Shown here in pieces: positions 1 through 9,048 of a stretch of DNA of 64,000 nt. Each line of letters begins with the position of its first letter. The first letter of the stretch is position 1. This DNA comes from Polyangium fumosum (lineage in GTDB: Bacteria; Myxococcota_A; Polyangia; Polyangiales; Polyangiaceae). The stretch lies in NCBI RefSeq assembly GCF_005144585.1, contig NZ_SSMQ01000002.1, positions 248,001 to 312,000 of the forward strand, read 5' to 3'. Below the pieces are notes generated by a model that worked only from the letters and a program-made list of their open reading frames with translations, was not told the DNA's origin and searched no databases. The position numbers and the translations under genes were made by a program.

Positions 1-751
1 TCTGGTGCACGATGCCGCTCTCGGTCGCGACGATGTAGGCCTCTGCGTCGTCGGTCTGCGTGTACTTGAGCAGCGCGGTCGTCGAGCCGATGAACGCGGC
101 CATGCGGAGGAGCGCCTCTTCGCACTCGGGATGCGCGATGAGCTTGGCCGTGGGGTGTTGCTCGCGCAGGGCGATGATCTTGCGCAGGCTGAAGGTCTCG
201 TGCACGACGCAGCTCCCCTGCCAGAGCCGCATCTTTCGGCCGGTCTTCTGTTCGAGCCAGCGGCCGAGGTTCTTGTCGGGCGCGAAGAGGATCTCCTTGT
301 CCTCGGGGATCGCGCGGACGATCTTCTCGGCGTTCGACGAGGTGCAGATGTAGTCGCTCTCGGCTTTCACCTCGGCCGTGCAGTTGATGTACGTGATCGA
401 GACGGCGTCGGGGTATTTCGCGCGCCAGGCGCGGAACCGGTCGACCGGGCAGCCGTCGGCGAGCGAGCAGCCGGCTTCGAGGTCGGGCACGACGACGATC
501 CGATCGGGGTTCAGGATCTTCGCGGTCTCGGCCATGAAGTGCACGCCCGCGAAGAGGATGACGTCGGCCGTGGTCTTCTTCGCCTGCTGGGCGAGCTGGA
601 GCGAGTCGCCGAGGAAGTCCGCGAGATCCTGGATGTCGCCCTCCTGGTAGTAGTGGGCGAGCAGGACGGCGTTGCGCTCCTTCTTGAGCCGCACGATCTC
701 GGCCTCGAGATCCAGACCCGGGTCGATCTTGCCTCGGACGGTTTCGCTCAT
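1..751 (-). CDS. nadA: Quinolinate synthase NadA (5' part; C-terminus outside window)
   Basis: Condenses iminoaspartate with dihydroxyacetone phosphate to quinolinate in de novo NAD synthesis, using a 4Fe-4S cluster. The reverse-strand translation begins [12 protein letters not shown] and carries family hallmarks: [16 protein letters not shown] near the N-terminus, [14 protein letters not shown], a first cysteine region in [20 protein letters not shown], and HPECEEALL. About 250 of an expected 310-370 residues are present, so the last cluster cysteine lies beyond base 1. The ATG at 751 follows the stop of the acyltransferase gene by only 8 bp, which suggests co-transcription from the upstream gene. 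Confidence 0.93.
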   Translation of the reverse strand, partial: MSETVRGKIDPGLDLEAEIVRLKKERNAVLLAHYYQEGDIQDLADFLGDSLQLAQQAKKTTADVILFAGVHFMAETAKILNPDRIVVVPDLEAGCSLADGCPVDRFRAWRAKYPDAVSITYINCTAEVKAESDYICTSSNAEKIVRAIPEDKEILFAPDKNLGRWLEQKTGRKMRLWQGSCVVHETFSLRKIIALREQHPTAKLIAHPECEEALLRMAAFIGSTTALLKYTQTDDAEAYIVATESGIVHQ

Positions 752-759
752 CGTGGGCC

Positions 760-1692
760 TCAACGTAGAGGCTCCGCGGGCGCCGCGCCAGGGGGGCGCA
801 GGACGGCGCGCGCGAGGCGTTCGAGGGCGAGGCGCAGGTGCGTGGAGGGCTCGGCGCCAAGCTCCGCGACGTCGAGCGCGGGGCCGATCGTGACACGCAC
901 GTCGACGTCGCCGAAGCCGGGGAGCGTGAGCTGGAGGAGCGGCACGAACGCGTCGGTCAACCCCGCGCGGCCCGCGAGCGCGGAGGCGAAGGCGCGCGCG
1001 CGGAGCGAGACGACCCCCGAGACGATCACGGGCACGACGACGAGGTCGGGGCGCGCGCGCGCCGCGAGCGTGACGAGCGCGTCGAGGCCGGGTTGAAAGG
1101 CGTGGAGCGCGCTTTCGCCGGGAGGGACGAGGCGTGGGTCGGGCTCGATGCGGCCCGCGGGGAAGTGCAGGAGCGCGCCGCCGCGCGTGAGGTGACGGGC
1201 GGCCGCGCGGAGGGCGAGGCCGGCGCGCGCGTCGGGCGGCGCGGAGAGGAGGTGCTTGCGGACGTGGGGCAAGGCGAAGAGCAGATCCCGCGCGGCGGCG
1301 ATGACGGCGAGGTCGTCGCGGCCCACCGCCGAAAAGAGCGCGAGGGCGTCGTAAAGGCCGGGGTGGTTCGACACGACGAGGAGAGGGCCCCGCTCGGGCA
1401 GCGCTGCGCGTCGCGCGGTGAGGTCGTGCGGGCCGCCGGAGGTGTCGGCGAGGCGCGCGTGCACGCCGTACCGATCGAGCATGGCGAGCGAAGCGCGGCG
1501 GAGCGAGCCGAGGCGCGCGAGGTCGTGGTCGAAGGCGACGAGGTGTTTCGCGAGCGAGAGCGCCGCGGGGTGGAGGAGGATCTCGGCTGCGCGATGGGCG
1601 AGCGGGCCGCGATCTTTCGCGAGGTGCCCGGCCATCTCGGCGCGCGCGATGTGGAGGATCTCGGCGAGGTCGGCAGAGCGCGCGGCGTTCAC
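760..1692 (-). CDS. PlsC-like 1-acylglycerol-phosphate acyltransferase family protein
   Basis: Likely transfers an acyl chain to a lyso-lipid or similar acceptor at the inner membrane. The 310-residue product contains the HX4D acyltransferase motif in [10 protein letters not shown] and a later FPAGRIEPD block that corresponds to the family's FPEG(T)R substrate-binding motif. The glutamate of that motif is replaced, so the substrate may differ from lysophosphatidate. The start appears to be GTG at 1692. It lies immediately upstream of nadA on the same strand. The sequence does not fix the exact substrate. Confidence 0.7.
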   Translation of the reverse strand: MNAARSADLAEILHIARAEMAGHLAKDRGPLAHRAAEILLHPAALSLAKHLVAFDHDLARLGSLRRASLAMLDRYGVHARLADTSGGPHDLTARRAALPERGPLLVVSNHPGLYDALALFSAVGRDDLAVIAAARDLLFALPHVRKHLLSAPPDARAGLALRAAARHLTRGGALLHFPAGRIEPDPRLVPPGESALHAFQPGLDALVTLAARARPDLVVVPVIVSGVVSLRARAFASALAGRAGLTDAFVPLLQLTLPGFGDVDVRVTIGPALDVAELGAEPSTHLRLALERLARAVLRPPGAAPAEPLR

Positions 1693-1740
1693 GACGGGCC
1701 CAAGATACTCCGGTTGCAGCGGCCGAGCGTGCTCGACATG

Positions 1741-2133
1741 ATGCGTTTCATGCTCGACGTTTCACGCCGTTTCGCCCTTGTCGTCACGCTCGCCGGAGCG
1801 GTGTTTACGCCAGGCTGCCGCGAGGCGGCGAGTCCGCCCCCGGGGGCCGAAGAGCCAAAGGCTGCGTCCGCGCCGAAGCAGGCCGAAGAGGGCGTCGAGA
1901 CGCGCGAGGGCGAGCTTCATCCGAGCAAGGGATTCGGGTCGGTCGCCGATGTGTTGATCCCGCGCGACGACCTGAAAAAGCACCTCGGCGAGGATTGGCA
2001 GAAGACGACCGTGGGAAAACGCGTGCGGGTGCGGGGCAAGCTCCGGATTCACAAGTGCGGGCCGCAAGAGCAATGTCTCATTCAGGGCGAATTGCCCATT
2101 CTCACGCCGGATTCGATCGAGGTGCTCCCGTGA
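1741..2133 (+). CDS. Small predicted lipoprotein
   Basis: A 130-residue product with an N-terminal hydrophobic segment ([14 protein letters not shown]) ending in TPGC, an imperfect lipobox, then a Pro/Ala/Lys linker. The C-terminal half ([13 protein letters not shown] and following) looks like a small beta domain that includes a Cys pair (KCGPQEQC). Two adjacent ATG codons (1738 and 1741) and another at 1753 are possible starts; 1741 is used here. It is divergent from the acyltransferase gene and convergent with the toxin/immunity pair. No function is recognised. Confidence 0.65.
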   Translation: MRFMLDVSRRFALVVTLAGAVFTPGCREAASPPPGAEEPKAASAPKQAEEGVETREGELHPSKGFGSVADVLIPRDDLKKHLGEDWQKTTVGKRVRVRGKLRIHKCGPQEQCLIQGELPILTPDSIEVLP

Positions 2134-2182
2134 AGCAGCCCCCGAGCGCGCGTCTGCGGGCCGGCTCTCCGCAGCAAACGCG

Positions 2183-2842
2183 TCAGTCGTCGTCACATGA
2201 GAAGCGCGCCATGAACTTCTCGGGTCCGGAGCCAAAGCGCCTCTTGGTCTTCGCCTTCTCCCGCTCGAAGCATTCGCGGCACCTGTCCTTGCACCCGAGC
2301 CGCTTCCAGAGGATCGCGGCATAGAAGAGCTCGAGCGTATCGGCAAAGGGCACGACATGTCGGTCCTCCTTCTTTCGGGGCTGCGAGAGGAACTCCGCGA
2401 CCGCGCGTTCGTCCGGAAATCGATCGAAGAAGGGCAGGGCCGCCGTCTCCACGAGCCGCCGCAGCTCCTGCCCTATTTCATCGTCCTTTTCGGGCCCATC
2501 GCTGGACGTGAGTTCAAACCACCCTTTGCCTCCCGGTATGAGCTGTTGGGGCCGCACGTTCAGGACTCCGTCCGCTGCGTCAGGCGCCTTGGGTTCGACG
2601 CTGCCCGGGCCCCAGTAGGCAGTTTTGACCCCCGGAACGTAAATCCCACAATTCGTCGTGAAGCTGTACTTCTCGGCCGTATTGAGGTCGTCACTCTCGT
2701 GTTGGAAGAGGTGCTGGACGCTCCCCAGCTCCCGCACGTACACGATTCCTCGTTTCTTGAAGCCCGCCGCATGGAGCATAGGCGTGACCCAGACCTTGAA
2801 GGTGTGACTCATTCGGTCCCGCAGGACTCGCTTAGGGTTCAT
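2183..2842 (-). CDS. DUF4304 family protein, probable immunity protein (SitI-like)
   Basis: A cytoplasmic 219-residue protein with no signal peptide or membrane segment. Its start (MSHTFKVWVTPMLHAAGFKKRG) and the following VYVRELGSVQHLFQHE block resemble DUF4304 proteins, which are often found next to polymorphic toxins and proposed as immunity proteins. The C-terminus is basic and Cys-containing (CKDRCRECF). Its start overlaps the 3' end of the preceding toxin-like gene by 11 bp, so the two are probably translationally coupled. That order, toxin then immunity, is typical of such pairs. The immunity role is inferred from context. Confidence 0.65.
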   Translation of the reverse strand: MNPKRVLRDRMSHTFKVWVTPMLHAAGFKKRGIVYVRELGSVQHLFQHESDDLNTAEKYSFTTNCGIYVPGVKTAYWGPGSVEPKAPDAADGVLNVRPQQLIPGGKGWFELTSSDGPEKDDEIGQELRRLVETAALPFFDRFPDERAVAEFLSQPRKKEDRHVVPFADTLELFYAAILWKRLGCKDRCRECFEREKAKTKRRFGSGPEKFMARFSCDDD

Positions 2843-4079
2843 AATAGATCACCCGTCCCTTCTTCTGATACGCGTCTTCGTACTTCTTCATCTGGCGTTT
2901 GCCCGCTTCTCTGCCCGTCGGCGTGTTCGGCTTCAGCTCGATCGGGTTCTCATTTGGTGTGAGCGCATCGGGCCTCAGCTCCTTGCCATCCTTCTTGATC
3001 CGCGGGTTTGGGTTCCACCCCTCTCCCTCCTTCTCCTTCACCTTCTTCTTGAACTCCTCATGCACCTCCCTCCCACGCTTGGTCGCCGGCGTCTCGCCTC
3101 CCCGCTTCGGTTTGGCCGGCGGTGGCGTGTCCGCCGCGCTCCCCTTGCCCCCCTGCCCTGCCGCACCCCCGTTCGGCTTCCCGACCGGCTTGGTCCTCGT
3201 CTTGACCGTCGACTTCGGCGCCGGCTGCGGCGAGCCACTCCCCGTTGACAAAGACTGCCCATGGTGCTTCCCGGCGGGCTTCTTCTTGTCCTTCGGAATG
3301 AAGTTCTGGTGCCTCGCATGGCAGACGCCCTGGAGGCACTCGTAGGCGCGATCGAGCCGCGCGGTCTCCTCCGGGGTTTGGCTCCACTCCTCATACCTCC
3401 ATACTTCACCCGGCTGCACCTCGCTCGGGTCCTTCGGCACGGGCGCCTCGACCGGGCGCGGTCGATTCTCCGCGACGGCCGGCTCTCCGCCGGGCCGCTT
3501 GACCAGAATCCTCGTGCACGTACGTGAACCCGTGCCGCGGCGTTGCCGCGTCTGGCCTGGCTCCCGATACGCCGTGCACCGCTCCCGCTCCGGCGGTCTC
3601 GCAATTGGTCGCGGCAGCGGTTTCGGCAGCGGCTTCGGCCGCTCGGTCTCCTTGGTCTCGTCCTTCTTCTCTGCGCCCTCCTTCTCCTTCTCCGCGAGCT
3701 TCTTCTCCAGCGGGGGCGGCGGCGGCTTGTCGCAGGGGAGATGCTGGAACGCAATCCCTAGAAGCTTCCGGCTCTCGGAGGGCGCGTTGGCATCGTGGAT
3801 ATAAACGGCCTTGGCCTCGCGGCTCTCCAAGAGCTCGTCGAGCGAGAGGAACGTCGTTCGAGGCGTCCCGTCCCCCACGTCGTACCAATAACGCGCATTC
3901 GGGTCGACGTGGGGATGGCGCCGACAGATACGGAACAACCTGATTCCGTTCGGCGTTTTCTGCGCCCACGCCTGCGTATTCGTGCCTGTCGCGGCGCACC
4001 CGAGGAGCCATACCGAGACGCCAAAAGCGACGAGCACGAGGAGCCAAAGCCGTACAAAGCGGTTCGACAACCAGGCCAT
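2832..4079 (-). CDS. SitA-like lipoprotein with C-terminal PD-(D/E)xK nuclease toxin domain
   Basis: A 415-residue predicted lipoprotein. The signal peptide ends in LLGC, with Cys28 as the lipidated residue. A domain with several Cys follows, then a long Pro/Lys/Glu-rich, low-complexity linker (about 115-335). The last 80 residues look like a restriction-endonuclease-fold toxin: GREVHEEF near 336, RPD with Asp371, and IELK with Glu381/Lys383, followed by QMKKYEDAY. This spacing matches the D...ExK catalytic core. A lipidated N-terminus with a variable C-terminal nuclease is the layout of Myxococcus SitA toxins, which pass between kin cells by outer-membrane exchange. The coupled downstream DUF4304 gene would be the immunity partner. 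Toxicity is inferred. Confidence 0.7.
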   Translation of the reverse strand: MAWLSNRFVRLWLLVLVAFGVSVWLLGCAATGTNTQAWAQKTPNGIRLFRICRRHPHVDPNARYWYDVGDGTPRTTFLSLDELLESREAKAVYIHDANAPSESRKLLGIAFQHLPCDKPPPPPLEKKLAEKEKEGAEKKDETKETERPKPLPKPLPRPIARPPERERCTAYREPGQTRQRRGTGSRTCTRILVKRPGGEPAVAENRPRPVEAPVPKDPSEVQPGEVWRYEEWSQTPEETARLDRAYECLQGVCHARHQNFIPKDKKKPAGKHHGQSLSTGSGSPQPAPKSTVKTRTKPVGKPNGGAAGQGGKGSAADTPPPAKPKRGGETPATKRGREVHEEFKKKVKEKEGEGWNPNPRIKKDGKELRPDALTPNENPIELKPNTPTGREAGKRQMKKYEDAYQKKGRVIYYEP

Positions 4080-4239
4080 GGAAGTGCCTTCCGTGTGCGC
4101 AAGGCCTCACCCGGCCACCCCCGTGGCGCCGTGCGCGGGCCCGCGTTCTTCCTGGCGATCCGTTCTGCAACAGCCGCCGACGCTGGCGCAAGATCGAGCG
4201 TCGGCGGCTCGGACGCACAATGTCCGAAAGCACGAGATT

Positions 4240-4533
4240 GCACACCACCGCTCCCGCGCGGCAACCCCCTCCCCCGCGGATGCATCCCCAAACCCCGTCA
4301 CGGCACGCCATCCACGTGTGACGGCACACGTTCTCCTCGCGAAGGCACGCTCGCTCCACCCGAAGGCAGGCCCTCGACGTGTGGCGGCACACATCGAACC
4401 CATGAAGGCACGCGCCGACCGCAGGAATGCAGCGCGCCGACGGGTGCATGCACGCGCGCGCTCCGCCGCGGCAGACGTCTCCGTCACAAAGGCACAATTT
4501 CAACCCATGAATGCACGCTCGGCTTCGTCGAAC
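4240..4533. repeat. Phased 21-bp degenerate repeat array, 14 units
   Basis: A GCA triplet (TGC on the other strand) recurs at exactly 21-bp steps: 4240, 4261, 4282, 4303, 4324, 4345, 4366, 4387, 4408, 4429, 4450, 4471, 4492 and 4513. Fourteen units have no indel. Many units read GAAKGCAC followed by a more variable GC-rich stretch. The array fills most of the 516-bp divergent gap between the toxin gene and the next gene, and a TTGACA hexamer follows at 4552. Read on the minus strand it gives Cys every seventh residue. That frame has no good start codon and runs out of frame into the toxin gene, so it is treated here as non-coding. Confidence 0.85.
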
Positions 4534-4595
4534 GCTCGCGCTGACGGCGCCTTGACAACCTCAGAACCGCGCACATGCGCAGGTAGGACACGAAC

Positions 4596-5369
4596 ATGCC
4601 CCTCGATCTCACGACGATCTCCCCCAAAGGCCGCGACCGTTACCTCCGCATCGGCCGCGCGTACGGGTCCAGCGACACGCTCAAGCAGGCGAACAAGACC
4701 CTCCACGCCCTCGATTCGTACGCGTCGGTTCTCCTCGACTGCGGGTTCGCCTCCGAAGACGTGGTGCTGCTCGAAGCCGCGCGGAATGCGCTGATCGACG
4801 CAGGCGTGGGGCGCGACGAGGCCGCCGGGAAAAAGAGGTCGACGAGCCAGGCTTATCTCGCCGCGACCACGGAAGCGAAGGCCGCGCGCGCACGCGCACG
4901 ATCGGTCCTCGCAGCCACACACCGCGTGCTGGAGGACGCGGGGTACGAGGACGCGGCGCGCACGGTGGAGACGGCGCTCGATCGCGCGAGCGTGTTGCCC
5001 GACGACGCGGAGAAGCTCGCGACGCAGCTCGACTCGCTCCGGGCGACCTTGAGCCGCGAGACCGTGGTCGAGGTCGCGAAGAAGCGCGGGGGGATGACGG
5101 CGTTGCTATCGCTCGCCGCGGCCGCCGCCTCGCTGCGCAATGCCGCGGAGGCGCGCGAGGGGACCGGCACGCAGCTCTCCACCGAGCAGATGGATGTCAT
5201 CGACGGGATCATCGTGACCCTGTGCCGCTCGGCGAGAAACACCGCGCGGCTGGCGGCAGCTTCCCAATCGCAACCCGCGCTCCTCAAGGCATTCGCGCTC
5301 ACCCACATCAAGCCGCCAAGCCGCGCCGTCGAGGATGACAGCGCGGACGACGCCCCCGCGACGGGCTGA
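4596..5369 (+). CDS. Hypothetical protein beside the 21-bp array
   Basis: A 257-residue, mostly helical, Ala-rich cytoplasmic protein with no signal peptide and no recognised domain. The N-terminus (KGRDRYLRIGRAYGSSDTLK) is basic, and the middle (about residues 85-165) is rich in charged heptad-like helices. The start is supported by an AGGA box 7 bases upstream of the ATG. A TTGACA hexamer at 4552, just past the last 21-bp unit, could be its -35 element, though no good -10 is visible. Its position suggests the array may belong to its control region. Function unknown. Confidence 0.7.
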   Translation: MPLDLTTISPKGRDRYLRIGRAYGSSDTLKQANKTLHALDSYASVLLDCGFASEDVVLLEAARNALIDAGVGRDEAAGKKRSTSQAYLAATTEAKAARARARSVLAATHRVLEDAGYEDAARTVETALDRASVLPDDAEKLATQLDSLRATLSRETVVEVAKKRGGMTALLSLAAAAASLRNAAEAREGTGTQLSTEQMDVIDGIIVTLCRSARNTARLAAASQSQPALLKAFALTHIKPPSRAVEDDSADDAPATG

Positions 5370-5405
5370 CCGGCTGCCCCTCTCCCGCCCCCCCCGCGAG
5401 CTACA

Positions 5406-5846
5406 TCATCCCCATCGCAGCGCCATGACCCACCGGGGGTCCTTCTCGCCGAAATAATACGGATCCTCGCCGATGACCTCGAATCCGAGGTTCCGGTAAA
5501 GCGTCACGGCCGGGTTGTCCGGGTGCACCGTGAGCTTGGCCGAGGACGTGCCGCGGGCCTTCATGGCCGCGAGCAGCTCGTGCATCAGCGCTTTGCCAAT
5601 GCCGCGCCCCCGTGACGCGCCTCGAACGGCGAGGGAGAGGACCCACATGACGCTGGGCTCGTGCGAGGAGACGCCGAGGACGTATCCGTCGAGCGAGCCG
5701 TCTTCGCCGTCGGCCACGAAAAAGGTGTCGCCCCAGAGATCGAACGCCTGCCGGAAGAAAAAGTCCGGATAGACGTGCGTGCCGAAGACGTCGCGCTCGA
5801 CGGCGAAGACGGCCCGGAGGTCGGTGAGGTCAGCGCGACGGATCAT
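5406..5846 (-). CDS. GNAT family N-acetyltransferase
   Basis: A 146-residue single-domain acetyltransferase of the Gcn5 fold. The acetyl-CoA binding motif A is visible as SLAVRGASRGRGIGKALM (Q/RxxGxG/A type), followed by the helix LLAAMKARG and the LYRNLGFEVIGEDPYYF motif typical of RimI-like enzymes. The start MIRRADLTDLRAVFAVE is a standard family N-terminus. It is transcribed alone or with the isochorismatase-like gene 56 bp upstream on the same strand. The acceptor substrate cannot be deduced. Confidence 0.88.
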   Translation of the reverse strand: MIRRADLTDLRAVFAVERDVFGTHVYPDFFFRQAFDLWGDTFFVADGEDGSLDGYVLGVSSHEPSVMWVLSLAVRGASRGRGIGKALMHELLAAMKARGTSSAKLTVHPDNPAVTLYRNLGFEVIGEDPYYFGEKDPRWVMALRWG

Positions 5847-5902
5847 GTTGCGAGTACCTTCGAGCCATTTCGATGCCGTTGACGCGCCCCCTTCGCTGCC
5901 GA

Positions 5903-6400
5903 TCAGCCGAGGACCTGCTTCAGCGCGCCATAAGAAATGACGTCGCCGATGCGCTCCACGAACGGAATGTTCTCCGCGACGCCGCTCGCGAGCGAGCCCC
6001 GAAGGAGGATCGGCGTGAAGTCGTGGTCGAGCGCGCCGCGATACGTGGAGAGCACGCAATGCTCGGCGCAATACCCGGTGAGGATGACGGTATCGACGCC
6101 GAGCTCGCGCAAGGCGCCCGCGAGCGGCGTCTTGTTGAACGAATTTCCGTACGTCTTGTGAATGTGCAGGTCCGAGGGGAGGACCTTCACGCTTTCGGGC
6201 ACCTCGAAGCGCGTGGTGCCCGGGACCCGCTCGTCCTCTTCGCCGATGTCCTGCACGCAGACGACAGGCAGGTTTTTCGCGCGAAAGAGCGCGATGCCGG
6301 CATTGATGTACTCGATCGCGTTCGTCAGCGAGCGCGCTGTCTCGGGGCTTTCGTCGAAAAACTGCTTCTGTACGTCGATGACCAGGAGGGCAGGCTTCAT
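5903..6400 (-). CDS. Isochorismatase/nicotinamidase-like cysteine hydrolase
   Basis: A 165-residue cysteine hydrolase. The N-terminal PALLVIDVQKQFF supplies the catalytic Asp. Lys in HKTYGNSF and Cys in TGYCAEHCVLST complete the Asp-Lys-Cys triad of the isochorismatase superfamily. The start at 6400 is chosen because GAGGAG lies 7 bases upstream; an in-frame codon at 6430 is less likely. Substrate unknown: the family includes nicotinamidases and other small amidases. Confidence 0.85.
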   Translation of the reverse strand: MKPALLVIDVQKQFFDESPETARSLTNAIEYINAGIALFRAKNLPVVCVQDIGEEDERVPGTTRFEVPESVKVLPSDLHIHKTYGNSFNKTPLAGALRELGVDTVILTGYCAEHCVLSTYRGALDHDFTPILLRGSLASGVAENIPFVERIGDVISYGALKQVLG

Positions 6401-6582
6401 CGGGAAACTCCTCGTCGCAGGCGCGTTCATGCGCGCCCGCGCACGGCAGGTGCGACCTTAGCGCGGCGGGACGAGGGTCGTCCACGGCACGATTTCCTCG
6501 GCGCGAGCAGCCATCTCCCTTGACGATGCTGGTCGACCAAGCCCAAGTAACGCTTGCGGCACCCAAGGCGCCGCGCCCCCGC

Positions 6583-7977
6583 ATGGCCGACGACAAGCCC
6601 AAGGACAAGCCGCCGACCTCTCGACTCGGCCGGATCGCAAGGCTCGCGAGCCTCGCCCCGCGCTCGATCCCCTTCGCCCTCGAAGGCGCCAAACGCGCGC
6701 TCTCGAAGAGCCCTCGCACCGAGGACGAGGAGGCGGCCGCGAAAGAGCGCATGGCCGCCGAGGTCAAGAAGACCGCCGAGGCGATGCTGAAGACGCTCGG
6801 CGAGATGAAGGGCCTGCCCCTGAAGCTCGGCCAGATGGCGAGCTACATCGACGGCCTCGCCCCGCCCGGCCACGAGGACAAATTCCAGGCCGCGCTGAAG
6901 AAGCTCCAGGACAAGGCGCCGCCGCTCTCGGCCGAGTCCGCCGCGCAGATGATCCAGACCGAGCTCGGCGCGCCGCCCGAGGAGGTCTTCGCGAAGTGGG
7001 AGCGCGAGCCCTTCGCCGCGGCGAGCATCGGTCAGGTGCACCGCGCCGTCACGAAGGCGGGCGAGCGCGTGGCCGTGAAGGTGCAATACCCCGGGATCGA
7101 CAAGGCGATCGAGAACGACCTGAAGAGCATCTCGCTGCTCGAGACGATGATCAAGCCGCTCTCGCGCAAGCTCAACGCGACGCAGACGCTCGACGAGATC
7201 CGGCAGGTCTTCCTGGCCGAGCTCGACTACGGCCGCGAGGCCGAGATGGCCGACCTCTTCCGCCGCCTCAACACGGACGAGCCCGACATCCTGATCCCCG
7301 AGGTCCACCACTCGCTCACGACGAGGCGCGTGATCACCACGAGCTTCGCCGACGGCGCGCCCTACGCCGACTTCTGCAAGGAAGGCAGCCAGGAGGCGCG
7401 CAACCGCGCGGGCGAGGCGATCTGGCGCTTCACGTTCCGGTCGATGCTCCGCTACGGCGTGCTCTACGCCGACCCGCACCCGGGCAACTACCGCTTTCTG
7501 CCGGACGGGCGCGTCTGGTTCCTGGATTTCGGCTGCGTGAAGATGCTGCCGCCCGACCTCGTGAACGACATGAAGCGCTACATGCGCGCCGCGCTCGACG
7601 GGGACTGGGTGGAGTTCGATCGCGCGTGCATCGAGGTGCTCGGCTACGACCCGAACGACGAGACCTGGGATCTCTACCGGAGCTACACGATGGAGCTCAT
7701 GATGCCGCTCACGACGAAGGGCACGTGGGTCTGCTCGCGCGAGAAATCACGCGAGACGGTGCAGTTCCTGGCGCGCGGCATCAAGAGCCTGGCCTTCAAG
7801 GAAGGCGAGGCGATCCCGAACATCCCACACGTGCCGAAGATGCCGCAGGACTTCACGTTCGTGAACCGCCTGCAATGGGGCCTCGCCTCGGTGATGGCCG
7901 GGCTCGGCACGGAGGCGTCGTTCCGCACCATCAGCGAGGGCTGGATCCGCGACGGCGTGCACCCCATCCCTGCCTAG
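6583..7977 (+). CDS. AarF/UbiB (ABC1) family kinase-like protein
   Basis: Member of the atypical kinase family tied to ubiquinone or isoprenoid-lipid metabolism. Family hallmarks are LPLKLGQMAS (the KxGQ motif), the Ala-rich loop AAASIGQVHRA in place of a Gly-rich loop, VAVKVQYPG with the catalytic Lys, YADPHPGNYRFL and WFLDFGCVK (the metal-binding DFG). About 464 residues from the ATG at 6583. Codons at 6520 (TTG) and 6526 (ATG) give longer forms and no start has a convincing Shine-Dalgarno. selD starts 15 bp downstream, so the two may be co-transcribed. Confidence 0.88.
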   Translation: MADDKPKDKPPTSRLGRIARLASLAPRSIPFALEGAKRALSKSPRTEDEEAAAKERMAAEVKKTAEAMLKTLGEMKGLPLKLGQMASYIDGLAPPGHEDKFQAALKKLQDKAPPLSAESAAQMIQTELGAPPEEVFAKWEREPFAAASIGQVHRAVTKAGERVAVKVQYPGIDKAIENDLKSISLLETMIKPLSRKLNATQTLDEIRQVFLAELDYGREAEMADLFRRLNTDEPDILIPEVHHSLTTRRVITTSFADGAPYADFCKEGSQEARNRAGEAIWRFTFRSMLRYGVLYADPHPGNYRFLPDGRVWFLDFGCVKMLPPDLVNDMKRYMRAALDGDWVEFDRACIEVLGYDPNDETWDLYRSYTMELMMPLTTKGTWVCSREKSRETVQFLARGIKSLAFKEGEAIPNIPHVPKMPQDFTFVNRLQWGLASVMAGLGTEASFRTISEGWIRDGVHPIPA

Positions 7978-7992
7978 GACGTCGAGGCAACC

Positions 7993-9042
7993 ATGACCGT
8001 ACGGCTCACCCAGGTCGCCAAGCGCGCCGGCTGCGCGGCGAAACATCCGCCCGGGTATCTCTTCCCGCTCCTCCGAGGTCTGCCGCCGATCACCGATCCG
8101 AACGTGATGATCGGGACGAGCACCGCCGACGACGCGGCCGTCTACCGGCTCTCCGCCGACACGGCGCTCGTGCTGACGACGGACTTCTTCACGCCCGTCG
8201 TCGATGATCCGTACGACTTCGGCGCGGTCGCCGCGACGAACGCGCTCAGCGACGTGTACGCGATGGGCGGCAAGCCGCTGACGGCGCTGAACCTCGTGGG
8301 CTTCCCCGACGAAACCCTCGACGCCTCGATCCTCGCGGAGATCCTGCGCGGCGGCGCCGAGAAGGCGCGCGAGGCGGGGATCGATCTCGTCGGAGGTCAC
8401 ACGATCAAGACGGACGAGCCGATCTACGGGCTCGCCGTGACGGGCGTGGTGCATCCGGATCGCGTGGTGTCGAACGCGGGAGGTCGTCCGGGCGATCTGC
8501 TCGTGCTGACGAAGCCGCTCGGGATCGGGATCCTGACGACGGCCGCGAAGCAGAACAAGGACACGCGCGGCGCGATCGGGAAGGCGATCCAGCTCATGTC
8601 GACGCTGAACCGCGGGGCCTGCGAGGCGATGACGGCCGTAGGCGTGCACGCGGCGACGGACGTGACGGGCTTCGGGCTGCTCGGGCACCTGCGGAACGTG
8701 GTGGCCGCGAGCGGATGCGGCGCGACGGTGTGGCTCGACGCGGTGCCCGTCGTGGAGGAGGCGTGGGCCTACGTGAAGGAAGGCATCGCGCCCGGCGGGA
8801 CACACGCGAACTGGCGCTTCCTGAAGGATCACGTGAGCTACGAGGACGGGATCGACAAACCCGCCGAGCTCGTGCTCTCCGACGCGCAGACCTCGGGCGG
8901 GCTGCTCATCGCGGTGGAGCCGGCCCGCGTGGACGCGCTCGTCCGGGAGCTCGAAGCACGCGGCACGCCGGCGCGGGCGATCGTGGGCAGGCTCGATGAC
9001 GGGCCGGCCGGGAAGATCCGCGTCGCCGCGAAGCGCGGTTAG
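7993..9042 (+). CDS. selD: Selenide, water dikinase
   Basis: Makes selenophosphate from selenide and ATP, the selenium donor for selenocysteine and selenouridine. The 349-residue product has the catalytic N-terminal pattern as GCAAKHPPG: Cys and Lys are kept, while the second Cys of the E. coli GCGCK motif is Ala. Further family blocks are TSTADDAAVYRL, LTTDFFTPVVDDPYDFG, NALSDVYAMGG, GGHTIKTDEP and DVTGFGLLGHL. Presence of selD implies the organism uses selenium, but no selenoprotein or selA/selB is seen in this window. Confidence 0.95.
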   Translation: MTVRLTQVAKRAGCAAKHPPGYLFPLLRGLPPITDPNVMIGTSTADDAAVYRLSADTALVLTTDFFTPVVDDPYDFGAVAATNALSDVYAMGGKPLTALNLVGFPDETLDASILAEILRGGAEKAREAGIDLVGGHTIKTDEPIYGLAVTGVVHPDRVVSNAGGRPGDLLVLTKPLGIGILTTAAKQNKDTRGAIGKAIQLMSTLNRGACEAMTAVGVHAATDVTGFGLLGHLRNVVAASGCGATVWLDAVPVVEEAWAYVKEGIAPGGTHANWRFLKDHVSYEDGIDKPAELVLSDAQTSGGLLIAVEPARVDALVRELEARGTPARAIVGRLDDGPAGKIRVAAKRG

Positions 9043-9048
9043 CCCGCG

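Noticed and set aside
3406-4503. Minus-strand frame giving Cys every seventh residue across the 21-bp array
   Set aside because: It lacks a good start codon (TTG only, no ribosome-binding site) and runs out of frame through the toxin gene. The periodic Cys is more simply a by-product of the 21-bp DNA repeat.
4240-4533. Possible CRISPR array
   Set aside because: Units are degenerate, 21 bp long and contiguous; only the GCA core is invariant.
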